A DNA stretch of 64,000 bases from Closterium sp. Naga37s-1 (taxonomy: Eukaryota > Streptophyta > Zygnematophyceae > Desmidiales > Closteriaceae), in contig CANJKZ010000774.1 of assembly GCA_947471745.1 (NCBI GenBank), positions 3,818,001-3,882,000 on the forward strand, given 5' to 3'. The first letter of the stretch is position 1. Each line of letters begins with the position of its first letter. The position numbers and the translations under genes were made by a program. This document shows positions 22,600-32,262 of this stretch, piece by piece. Below the pieces are notes generated by a model. The model saw only the letters and a program-made list of their open reading frames with translations. It searched no databases and was not told the origin of the DNA.

Positions 22600-23531
22600 T
22601 GAAGTCCGAGCTGCAGAAGAGACATACCTGCACTGACCTGGGTGAACTGCGCAGCTATCTTGGCCTGCAGATCACCCGGGACAGAGCACGGCGCACCATC
22701 ACACTGACTCAGTCACACATGGTGCACCAGGTCCTTCAGCGCTTCGGCTTCCAGTACTCCTCGCCACAGCTCACTCCTCTGTCTACCAGCCACTCGCTCT
22801 CAGCTCCACCTTCGGACGAGTCCGTAGAGCCGAGTGGTCCGTACCCAGAGCTTGTGGGTTGTCTCATGTACCTGATGACTTGCACACGACCTGACCTCGC
22901 GTACCCTCTCAGCCTTTTGGCTCGCTACGTGGCTCCCGGTAGGCACCGAAAGGTGCACTGGGTTGCTGCGAAGAGGGTACTGCGTTACCTGTGCAGTACG
23001 TCGGGCATGGGGCTTGTGCTTGGAGAACGGGGTTCAGTTGTCCTCACTGGTCACGCAGACGCCTCCTGGGTTGATGACTCAGCTACGCAGCGGTCGTCAC
23101 AGGGTTACACCTTCAGCCTTGGGTCCGGCTCGGTTTCTTGGTGGTCTACCCGCTCGTCTTCAGTTCTCAGCTCCAGTTGTGAGGCTGAGATCTACGCCGG
23201 AGCCATGGCTGCTCAGGAGCTACGCTGGCTCACCTACTTGCTGACCGACTAGGCAGAGCAACCTCGTTCGCCTCCAGTTCTGTACGTAGACAACAAGGCC
23301 ATGATTGCCTTGTGTCGGGAGCACAGACTGGAGCACAGAACGAAGCACATCGCTCTGCGATACTTCCTTGCTCGAGAGTTGCAGCAGCGTGGCCAGCTTC
23401 GTCTTGCGTACGTGGCCACTCAGGCCAACACTGCTGATGTCTTCACCAAGGCACTTCCACCTGGTGATCATCAGCGCTTTGCTACTGTGTTAGGCCTTGT
23501 GCCCAATTTGCCTCACTTGCTTACTGCTTGA
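22600..23531 (+). CDS. Element E RT (C-terminal half)-RNase H
   Basis: Begins in the RT palm after the YVDD region ([40 protein letters not shown]) and continues through the RT thumb ([20 protein letters not shown]) into RNase H ([79 protein letters not shown]). The polymerase catalytic aspartates are not included, so it would not be an active polymerase. It is nearly identical by eye to the matching parts of C, F and G. Confidence 0.8.
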
Positions 23532-23755
23532 CCCTGCTTGTACTGTGATCTCTATATATACCTGCATGCTTGCACTTGCTATGGTATGATCACTGTATTG
23601 TTTGCTCTCTTTATATAACTCTGTATGTGAACTGGCCTTGTGGCCCTTTGCTTGTGCTCGGACTGTGTAGTGACTTTGTGATCCACCCTGAGCTTGCTTT
23701 GCTTTTCTTGACTGGTCTTGTGACCATTTGTTCTCCCCCACTTTGCCTATGGGGG

Positions 23756-23889
23756 TGTCTCATAACATTATAGCTTATACATTTGTGTAGGTTGTAGTGG
23801 GGTAGCCCATAAGGGGTACAACCCAACTAGGGTTAGTACTTGTACCCAACTGTTTGCTAGTTCATTCATTCTCGTTTGTTATTCTCACA
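23756..23889 (+). repeat. Right LTR of element E, replacing the start of gene copy 2
   Basis: 134 bp, TGTCTCATAAC...ATTCTCACA, preceded by the purine tract tatggggg. Directly after it the coding sequence of secreted-gene copy 2 begins at what corresponds to about codon 6 of copy 3. The gene's own promoter, 5' UTR and first codons are not next to it. Confidence 0.8.
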
Positions 23890-26800
23890 TTCTCTCCGTC
23901 GGTCTCGCGATCCTCATCGCTGCAGTTCTGGCGTTCTCATATGTCTCTTACACCCAAGGCGGCAGAGTCGTTGCAAACGATGCCAACATAATATTGTCTG
24001 GAATGCGCAAGGCAGATGACGGTACGATGCACTATTTGACTCTTATTTCTACTACGCACGGTTCCCGAGATTGCATTAATGACCAGAGCGCCCCTTTCCC
24101 GTTGCCGCGAAGTAACTGAGTACCACGCACGGGTTCTTCGTATATCCGACAGTTGAGAGAGACGTTTCTTAAGAAACTGAGCCTTTTCATACGAATTCGC
24201 TCAGGTCATTTCATGCGCGTTCATATGCCCTCGCCTGCAGTCTAGTGTTCAAGCGAAAAGTGGAGGACTACTACTTGCTCTCCCTCGTGAGGACGCAGAA
24301 GAGCATGGATAAGTGCAGGGAAGACCTGCTGGCGCAGATTGAGCAGAGCGGAGGCAAGCCAGTATGGGTAAGACACTTTTGACCCGCCTTACTAGCATAG
24401 ATGTGTCAAAATGTTGTATAGCTTATATTGTGTAGGCTTAAGTGGGGTAGCCCATAAGGGGTACAACCCAATTAGGGTTAGTACTTGTACCCAACTCTTT
24501 GCTAGTTCATTCATTCTCGTTCATTATTCTGACATGGTTTCAGAGCAGGTCCTCTGCTAGGACCGTTTTTTTTTTTCCTTGGGCCCACCACAGCGCTACC
24601 CCGCTAGCCGCCCTCTGCAGCCCTCGTGCTGCCCCTACTGCCCGTCGACCCCTAGGCCAGTCCCCTAGGCCAGTCGCGACCCGTCGCCCATAGGCCTCTC
24701 GCCCCTAGGCTCGTCGCCTCAGCCCGTCGCCCCTAGCCCGGCGCCCCTAGGCCCGTCGACCTCCGGCCCGTCGCCCCTAGCCCGTCGACCCCCGGCCCGT
24801 CGCCCTAGGCCTGTCGCCCCGGCCCGTCGCCCCTCGCCCGGCACCCCTAGGCCCGTCGGCCCCCGCTAACGGCTCGCCCGCCGCCCTTACCGCCCTTGTG
24901 AGGCCCACGATAGGCCCGCCAGCTGCTGCTGCCGCCCGCGCGCCGCTTGCTTTAGGCCCGCCAGCCGCCCCTGCCGCCCGCGCGCTGCCTGCTAGTGGCC
25001 CGCCAGCCGCCTCTGCCGCCTGCTCTTGGCCCGCCAGCTGCCCCCGCCGCCAGCGCGCCGCCCGCTATCGGCCCGCTCGCCGCCCCCGGCCGCCCGCGCG
25101 CCGCCTGCTTACGGCCGCCAGCCACCCCTGCCGCCCGCGCGCTGCCTGCTCACGGCCCGCCAGCCGCCTCTGCCGCTCGCGCGCCGCCTGCTATTGCCGC
25201 CTGCGCGCCGCTCGCCTAAGGCCCGCTTGCTGCCCCCTGCAACTCGCGAGAGCCTCTTTCTTCTTGTGCGCCGCCCCTTGCAGCCTGCTCACTGCCTTCT
25301 TGCAGCCCGCTTGCTCCCCCCCTCTGTGCTGCCCGGCTTCTGCCCGCCCTGCGTGCTGCGCCACTATGGCTTCTCTCCGAGTGCTCGCGTTTGATCAAGA
25401 GGGACGCCCCCTGCACTTTGACACGTGGCTCGATGACCTGCAGCTGTACCTGCTGAGCGACTCTAGGGACAGTGTTTCGTTGTTTGACCACACGTCTAGC
25501 GCCGCTCCTGCCCCTCCCGCCACAGCTGACAGTGCGACTCGTTCACAGTGGCTGACTCGCGACGCTGCTGCCCGCTTAGCCATTTGCAACCACCTCCCGT
25601 TGGCCGAATGCGCTCACTTCGGACAGCACAGGACAGCGCAGACACTGTACGACGCTGTAGTCGCTCGCTACTCCTCGCCTGCCACTGCTGCTCTAGGCCG
25701 CCTCCTCCTGCCCTACCAGTTCCCCGAGCTGTCCGCCTTTGCTACAGTCGAGGACCTGGTTTCCCACCTTCGCGCTAGCAACGCTCGCTACCGCGCTGCC
25801 CTCCCAGCAGAGTTCCTTGACAGGAACCCGCCCCCGATGTACATCACTCTCTACTTTATAGTCACCCGCCTCCCTGACTCTTTGCGCTCTGTCAAAGACC
25901 ACTTTCCTATCCCTTGACCCCACCTCCCTCACCGTTGACCTACTCGAGCAGCACCTCCTTGCAGCTGAGACTAGTGCAGTAGCTGTAGGTGCTGCTCATG
26001 GCAGTCCGCGCACGCCCTTCTTTGAGGGGTGCTCCCCCTCCCCCCTTGCCCCCTCCTACGCCTCTGCTGCTGCTGTAGACGTCCCTAGTACTGAGGATGT
26101 CGGGGCTGCATCTGCTTATGCGAAGCGCCGCAGCGGCAAGGGCAAGGGTGGCAGGGGTGGTGGAGGGGGCAGCGGGAGTGGTGGTGGGGGCAGCAGTGGA
26201 GGCAGTGGCGGCAGTGGAGGTGGTGGCAGCGGTGGGAGTGATGGAGGGAGTGGGGGCGTTGGTGGCGGCGGTGGAGGCAGCGGTGGGAGTGGCGGTAGTG
26301 GCAGCGGTGGCAGTGGTGGCGGTAGGACTGGAGCTCAGCGTGGAGGTTCTGGAGGAGGCCAGCGGCAGCGGCAGCAGTGTCGGAGCGAGACCCCTTCGCC
26401 CCAGCAGCTTCGTGAGTGGTTGTTTCAGCGTGGGGCATCTGGGGGTAGTGTGAGCTGCCCGTATGTCATTCGCACGGGTCACCGTGCTAGTCAGACATGC
26501 GGGAAGGCGCACACGCAGCACCGCTGCTTCTCCCGTCTCGACGACGCTTGGCGCGCTGAGTTTGGTGACGAGGTCGAGCGCCCCCACTGGGCAGAGCTGC
26601 TTAGGTCTGGTGTTGCGATCTTTGACCTAGACTATGATGCTATTCTTTCTGCTATGTATGCTTTGTCTGCTAGTGCTGAGGTGGACTGTTACCGGTGTGT
26701 GCCACCTGACCCAGGTATAGACGCTGCTGCTCTAGGTGCTACTGAGTCTGTTCTCCCTGGTACTACGCCTGCTGAGGCCTTGCACACCTTCACGCTGGAC

Positions 26801-29800
26801 TCAGGTGCCTCACGTTGTTTCTTTTGTGATAGCACCACTCTCACTCCTCTCTCTGCACCTGTCCCGGTCCGACTGGCTAACCCCTCCGGGGGCCCGGTCG
26901 TTGCCCGTTCCTCCACTGTCCTCCCATGTCCGGCGGTTCCGTCTGGCTCACTGTCAGGCCTTCACCTCCCCTCGTTCTCTACGAACTTGGTGAGTACCGC
27001 TGCCCTCCAAGATGTGATGGTCACTACCACCACTCCTAGGGGTCAGCGTGTGTCGATCTGCACGTGTACACGGATGGGTCGTCACCTGGCCACGTTCATG
27101 CGTCGGCCAGGGTCGAGTCTGTACACACTGGCTACCGAGCCTCCTCAGGTAGCTGCGTCTGCTCAGGTGTCCGTGTCAGGTCAGGTAGCACCCCCTTTCT
27201 CGTATCGCCTCCTGTCACACCAGACTCTTCTGTGGCACCACCGCCTGGGTCACCCCTCCCTGCCACGCCTTCGTGGCATGCACTCCCGTCTCCTTGTCTC
27301 TGGTCTTCCCAGGTCTCTGCCTTCCCTCCCGCCCTCGCCTGCCCCGCCCTGCCTTCCTTGCGTCGAGGGGCGGCAGCGCGCCGCTCCTCACTCCTCCTCA
27401 TTTCCCCCGATGATTGATCCCCTGCAGACTCTCCACATGGACGTGTGGGGCCCAGCCCGCGTCAGTGAATAGGGCCGCGAGCGCTACTTTCTGCTGGTTG
27501 TTGACGACTACACACGCTACACCACGATCTTCCCCTTGCGCAGCAAGGGTGAGGTCGTTGATGTCTTGATCCCTTGGATCCGCGCAGTATCTCTCCAGCT
27601 CCGCGAGCGGTTCCGTGCGGACCTTCCTGTCCTGCATCTGCACTCTGACAGAGGTGGCGAGTTCTCCTCCGACCTCTTGCGGGACTTTTGTCGTGGGGAG
27701 GGCATTCTCCAGTCGTTCACGCTTCCGGACTCCCCTCAGCAAAATGGGATTGCTGAGCGCCGTATTGGCTTAGTCATGGAGGTGGCTCGTACCTCCATGA
27801 TCCATGCGGCTGTTCCCCATTTTCTGTGGCCGTTTGCGGTCCGGTACGCTGCGCATCAGCTCAAGCTCTGGCCCCGTGTCTCCTTCCCGGAGACCTCGCC
27901 TACGCTGCGTTGGACGGGGAAGGTTGGCGATGCGTCGGTGTTCCGGGTCTGGGTCTCTCGTGCCTTTGTTCGCGATACGTCAGCGGACAAGATCTCCGCC
28001 CGCGCTATTACCTGCGTCTTCCTTGGCTTTACCCCTGACGCGCCTAGCTGGCAGTTTTACCACCCCACCTCGCGCTGTATCTTCCCCTCTCAGGACGTCA
28101 CGTTTGACTAGTCGGTTCCCTTTTACCGTCTCTTCCCCTACCGCTCTGCCCCTCCCCCGCCCCCGCCCCTGCCGCTCTTCCTTGCTCCAGGTCCCCCTCC
28201 GGGAGACCCCCTCCCCCCCCAGGGTCCTGCTCCCTCAGGTGTGTCTCACGTAGACCCTCTCTCTGTTACTGCGCCTGTTCGGGTAGCTGTCGGCTCAAGT
28301 GCTGCTCGAGGTGCTGCGTCTGGGGGTGCTGCGTCTGGGGGTTCGGAGCCAGGGGATGCGGAGTCTGAGGGTGCTGGGTCTGGGGGTGCTGAGCCTAGGG
28401 GTGAGGAGCCTGGGGGTGCTGAGCCTGCAGGTGTGGAGCCTGGGGGTGCTGAGCCTGAGGTTGTTGAGCCTGGGGGTGCTGAGTCGGAGGGTGCGGATTC
28501 TGGGGGTGCTGAGCCTCAGGGTGCTGCTTCGTCCGGAGGTCATGCTGGTGCTTCGCCGAGACTGTCTCCGCAGCAGCTGCGTGAGTGGCTTGTTCGGAGC
28601 GCACGCCTTCGGAGTGGAGCTACTGGAGCTGGAGGCGCTGGAGCCGCTGGAGCTAGAGGTGTTGGAGTTACTACTGGAGCTGGTGGCACTGGAGGTACTG
28701 CGGCTACTGGTCCTGGAGGTGCTCGTACCAGGGGTACCGGAGCTGCCGGGACTGGAGGTGTTGGGGGCGCTGGAGCTGGAGACACTACGGAGCCTGGAGC
28801 TGCTGGAGCTGGAGGCTCTGGCGCTGGTGGCGCTGGAGCTGGTGGAGCTGGTGGCACTGGCGCTGGAGGCGTTGGAGCTGGAGGAGCTGGAGGTGGAGGC
28901 ATTGGCGCGGGAGGCGCTGGAGCTGGTGGCATTGACGCTGGAGGCGCTGGAGTTGGAGGCACTGGTGTGGGAGGCGCTGGAGCTGGAGGAGCTGGAGCTG
29001 TTGACCCTGAAGGCACTGTGCGGCTGCGACCGTACTTCGTTCCCCTGCTTCAGCAAGTTCTTGGTGTCCCGTCTTCTACTAGCCTTACTCCTCCCCTCCT
29101 TTGTCCACCGCTTGACCAATCGCAGCTGCTGTTACAGCCGACCTCCCCACTGCCTGCTCCTTCTCCTTACACTGAGCAGTTCGGCGGTCTTACAGAGCGT
29201 CGTGAGCCTGCGTCTCGTCCTATCTCGCCTGGTCGCACTGCTCGTCGCGTTCCTCGTTCGCGTCCTTCTCCTGTCCCCGACACGCACGCTATGGCACTTC
29301 GTCCTTCCTCTGTTCCACTGCATGTTCCTCTGCCTGCTCCTCCTGTGTCCTCTCTTCCTACGGTCCCTGACCCTGAGTCTGACCGCGCTCGTGATACCAG
29401 TCCCACTGTCTCTCATCTCTTCGCCACTGCTGTCGCTGACCCTTCCTTTGAGTCTGCTGCTGCGTCTGCCCTCGTTGCTGAGCTGCTTGACTTTGCTGCT
29501 GCCTGTCGTCTAGACTACGCCACTGCTCTTGTTGCTGAGTCTGCGTCTGCCAGTCCTCCGTCCGTCGGGGATGATTGTGCTCTTGGCACGGACGTCCTTG
29601 AGGACAGACAGGAGGACTTTGAGTGTCTTGCAGCTGCTGTACCTCGTTTCGCTTCCATGCTGCTTGCCCCTGAGGGAGACCCAGATGCACCAGACATCCC
29701 GACCCCGCGCTCTTACGCAGAGGCGATTACGGGTCCTTACTCCTCTCAGTGGAAGGCAGCCATGGATGCCGAGATGGCATCCTGGAAGTCCACAGGCACC

Positions 29801-32262
29801 TACGTCGACGAGGTTCCCCCACCTGGGGCGAACATAGTCGATGGCATGTGGATTTTCAGGGTGAAGCGGCCGCCGGGTTCTCCGCCTGCCTTCAAGGCGC
29901 GTTACGTTGCTCGAGGCTTCAGACAGCGACAGGGGGTTCACTTCTTCCAGACCTTCTCCCCCACCCCGAAGATGACTACTCTTCGTGTGTTGCTGCACGT
30001 CGCTGTTCAGCGTGACTACGAGTTGCACTCTCTGGACTTCAGCACAGCTTTCTTGCAGGGGAGCCTGCACGAGGAGATCTGGCTGCGCCGCCTACCTGGA
30101 TTCACTGGGTCGTTTCCTGTAGGTACCCAGTGGAGCCTCCGGCGGCCTGTCTCTGCCAGGCGCCTCGCGAGTGGCACGACACACTGAGGACTACACTTGC
30201 GGCTCTTGGATTTGCTCCTTCTACTGCTGACCCGTCGTTGTTTCTACGCACCGACACCTCGCTGCCGCCGTTCTACGTCCTCGTGTACGTCGACGACCTC
30301 GTCTTTGCCACTGCTGATACCGAGGCACTGACCCTTGTGAAGTTGGAGCTGCAGAAGAGACACACCTGCATTGACATGGGTGAACTGCACAGCTATCTTG
30401 GCTTGCAGATCACCCGGGACAGAGCACGGAGCACCATCACCCTAACTCAGTCACACATGGTGCACCAGGTCCTTCAGCGCTTCGGCTTCCAGTTCTCCTT
30501 GCCACACCCCACTCCTCTGTCTACCGGCCACTCGCTCTCAGCTCCACCTTCGGACGAGTCCGTAGAGCCAAGTGGTCCGTACCCAGAGCTTGTGGGTTGC
30601 CTCATGTACCTGATGACTTGCACACGACCTGACCTCGCGTACCCTCTTAGCCTTTTGGCTCGCTACGTGGCTCCTGGTAGGCACCGAAAGGTGCACTTGG
30701 ATGTTGCGAAGAGTGTACTGCGTTACTTGTACAGTACGTCGGGCATGGGGCTCGTGCTTGGAGGACGGGGTCCAGTTGTCCTCACTGGTCACGCAGACGC
30801 TTCTTGGGTTGACGACTCAGCTACGCAGCCGTCGTCACAGGGTTACACCTTCAGCCTTGGTTCCGGCTCTGTTTCCTGGCCGTCTACCTGCTCGTCTTCG
30901 GTTCTCAGCTCCAGTTGTGAGGCTGAGATCTACGCAGGGGCCATGGCTGCACAGGAGCTACGCTGGCTCACCTACCTGCTGACTGACTTGGGAGAGCAGC
31001 CTCGTTCGCCTCGAGTTCTGTACGTAGACAACAAGGCCATGATTGCCTTGTGTCAGGAGCACTGACTGGAGCACAGAACGAAGCATATTGCTCTACGATA
31101 CTTCCTTGCTCAAGAGTTGCAGCAGCGTGGCCAGCTTCGTCTTGCGTACGTGGCCACTAGGGCCAACACTGCTGATATTGTCAGAGGTCCACTGGTGATC
31201 CCCGATTGATCCTAGGGAAGGGTTACAGGCATGTTGGCCTGGGGGGTTATGGGCGCACTGACCCGCTACTTAACAAGCCCTTCTATCCCAATGGTCTAGT
31301 GACTGGGATTCTGACATGGTATCAGAGCGAAGGTCTCGGGTTCGAATCCCAGTGTGTGCACTTCGGGCATCCCAGTGCGGAGGGGTGTCAGAGGTCCACT
31401 GGTGATCCCCGATTGATCCTAGGGAAGGGTTACAGGCATGTTGGCCTGGGGGGTTATGGGCGCACTGACCCGCTACTTAACAAGCCCTTCTATCCCAATG
31501 GTCTAGTGACTGGGATTCTGACAGATATATTCACCAAGGCACTTCCGCCTGGTGATCATCAGCGCTTCTCTACTGTGTTAGGCCTTGTGCCTACTTTGCC
31601 TTACTTGCTCACTACTTGACTCTGCTTGTACTGTGATCTATATATATACCTGCGTGCTTACACTTGCTAGGGTATGATCACTGTATTGTTTGTTCTCTTT
31701 TATATATAACTCTGCATGTGAACTGGCCTTGTGGCCCTTTGCTTGTGCTCGGACTGTGTGGTGACTTTGTGATCCACCCCGAGCTTGGTTTGCTTTTCTT
31801 GACTGGTCTTGTGACCACTTGTTCTCCCCCACTTTGCCTATGGGGGTGTGAAAAAATGTTGTATAGCTTATATTATGTAGGCCCACAAGGGGTGTAACCC
31901 AATTAGGGTTAGTACTTGTACCCAACTCTTTGCTAGTTCATTCATTCTCGTTCATTATTCTGACAAGATGGAGCAGCGGCGACGGTTAAGTCACGTGCGT
32001 GATGTGGCTTCCATTCTACATCTTGCTTACCACTCTCACAAGCCTATTTTGTTTGTTTTTTCAGTCCACATCATCTTTCTACGATTACTTGCCAGAAGCC
32101 CTATGTCCCTTCCAGTGCATGAAAAACCATCTCACCCTGTGTGCACATTATGTGAAACTGCCCTGTCTCCTTTCCTTGCCCTTCTTTTTGCAGACCGATT
32201 ATCCTCTGGCAGGAGGAGCAAGCAAGCCTAGGAAGTCAGCAAGGCCAAGCGCCAAAAAGTGA
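23890..32262 (+). CDS. Small secreted protein, copy 2 (5' end lost, intron holds element F)
   Basis: Host gene related to copies 1 and 3. Exon A 23890-24021 starts inside the signal peptide ([20 protein letters not shown]) and continues with [11 protein letters not shown] and LSGMRKADD; here there is no intron directly after the signal peptide. Phase-1 donor gtacgat. Exon B is most likely 24246-24367, using the acceptor tctag, since the earlier one would hit a stop. It encodes [20 protein letters not shown] then [20 protein letters not shown] and ends at donor gtaaga. Element F (24404-31965) sits 36 bp into the next intron. The last exon is 32194-32262, [20 protein letters not shown] plus KK and stop, a basic tail. 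Further small exons between 31971 and 32193 are possible. About 115 residues in all. Unknown family; secretion is inferred from the hydrophobic N-terminus. Confidence 0.5.
24404..24534 (+). repeat. 5' LTR of element F
   Basis: 131 bp, TGTCAAAATG...TTCTGACA. Contains the block gtagcccataaggggtac and attagggttagtacttgtac shared with the LTRs of E, G and N. Its last bases (TCTGA) can pair with TCAGA of the adjoining PBS. Confidence 0.9.
24535..24591 (+). promoter_or_regulatory. PBS, hairpin and GGGCCCACCAC leader module (element F)
   Basis: PBS TGGTTTCAGAGC (initiator tRNA-Met type), then ggtcc-tctgcta-ggacc, a 5-bp stem with a 7-nt loop, then a T-rich tract and ttgggcccaccac (motif 24581-24591), whose core tgggccca is an 8-bp palindrome. 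The order PBS, often hairpin, then GGGCCCACCAC recurs in nine elements of the window, including ones lacking gag and pol. The tRNA-primed start of cDNA synthesis is established biology. A packaging or dimerisation role for the palindrome is my inference. Confidence 0.55.
24900..25200 (+). repeat. Leader minisatellite of element F
   Basis: Imperfect 42-bp-class units of the form ggcccgccagccgcccctgc followed by cgcccgcgcgc and a variable end. It is the complement-strand counterpart of the array in the D leader, so D and F are sister copies. Upstream (24640-24880) is a different low-complexity run of gcccgtcgcccctag words. Confidence 0.7.
25366..26600 (+). CDS. Element F Gag region
   Basis: Starts [20 protein letters not shown] at 25366. 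The capsid-like domain has [40 protein letters not shown] and [20 protein letters not shown]. The [20 protein letters not shown] segment and a Gly/Ser-rich tract (about 26130-26330) follow. Near the C-terminus is the C-x13-C-x3-H-x4-C cluster ([19 protein letters not shown] followed by TQHRC). The family Gag forms the cytoplasmic particle; this copy is decayed. Confidence 0.8.
28300..29020 (+). repeat. Gly/Ala/Glu-coding tandem repeats (F linker)
   Basis: 15-bp units (gggggtgctgagcct type) from about 28310 to 28530, then 12-15 bp ggtgctggagct/ggagctggaggc units from about 28620 to 29000. They give repeated GGAEP/GAESEGA and then GAGGAGAGG peptide between integrase and RT. Same position and type as in A, C, D, G and L. 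Confidence 0.75.
31179..31523 (+). mobile_element. Complete TRIM (miniature LTR retrotransposon), TSD GATAT
   Basis: 345 bp in all: 5' LTR 31179-31316 (138 bp), interior 31317-31385 (69 bp), 3' LTR 31386-31523 (138 bp). By my base-by-base reading the two LTRs are identical, so insertion is recent. Flanks are GATAT at 31174-31178 and 31524-31528. The interior opens with PBS TGGTATCAGAGC and ends with the purine-rich gcggagggg. It has no coding capacity, so it would need proteins from another copia element. It looks whole for its class, and is very small. A relative of its LTR forms the left end of element E. Confidence 0.92.
31292..31349 (+). promoter_or_regulatory. tRNA-like Pol III promoter signature across the TRIM LTR/PBS
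   Basis: A-box-like TGGTCTAGTGA at 31292-31302 (the related LTR in E has TGGTCTAGTGG) and a perfect B box GGTTCGAATCC at 31339-31349, 47 nt apart start to start, close to the spacing in tRNA genes. Between them TCTGA-CATGGTA-TCAGA makes a 5-bp stem with a 7-nt loop, like an anticodon arm. It consists of the LTR end plus the PBS. The sequence after the B box does not pair with the start, so there is no acceptor stem and this is not a functional tRNA gene. Pol III use is inference. Confidence 0.5.
31849..31965 (+). repeat. 3' LTR of element F
   Basis: 117 bp, TGAAAAAATG...TTCTGACA, after purine tract tatgggggtg, followed by target duplication AGATG (31966-31970). The region 31620-31848 is the conserved non-coding 3' part seen in all these elements, with words such as aactggccttgtggcc and gactggtcttgtgacca. 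Confidence 0.88.

Larger units (their letters stand above)
22371..23889 (+). mobile_element. Short copia element E with two unlike LTRs
   Basis: Left LTR 22371-22511 (141 bp, TGTCAG...TTCTGACA) is homologous to the LTRs of the TRIM at 31179-31523. It is followed by PBS TGGAATCAGAGC and the GGGCCCACCAC leader motif (22533-22543). About 60 bp later the sequence passes straight into RT. RT-RNase H runs to a natural stop at 23531, then 3' UTR, purine tract and a right LTR (23756-23889, 134 bp) of the ordinary type. The two LTRs are not the same family, so E looks chimeric. It has no gag, protease or integrase and about one or two breaks in what remains. Confidence 0.75.
26610..31619 (+). pseudogene. 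Element F pol remnant
   Basis: Copia pol in order: protease ([12 protein letters not shown]), integrase zinc module ([27 protein letters not shown]), core ([42 protein letters not shown]), integrase C-terminus, linker (28300-29020), RT ([64 protein letters not shown]) and RNase H up to the family stop region at 31617-31619. The TRIM splits the RNase H region. Several breaks; a fossil. Confidence 0.82.
24404..31965 (+). mobile_element. Copia element F (both LTRs, TSD AGATG)
   Basis: Full-length layout: 5' LTR 24404-24534, PBS TGGTTTCAGAGC, leader with minisatellite, gag from 25366, protease, integrase, Gly/Ala linker, RT, RNase H, 3' UTR, purine tract and 3' LTR 31849-31965. The 5-bp target duplication AGATG lies at 24399-24403 and 31966-31970, proving insertion as a unit into an intron of secreted-gene copy 2. 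The LTRs are 131 and 117 bp and differ noticeably, so F is older than L. It is broken, with about five or more breaks in coding parts. A 345-bp TRIM is inserted in its RNase H region. Confidence 0.93.

Noticed and set aside
31285-31370. A genuine tRNA gene
   Set aside because: A box, B box, an anticodon-like arm and a T arm are visible, but no acceptor stem pairs, the base before the would-be anticodon is not T, and the variable region is too long. It is kept as a tRNA-like promoter signature only.
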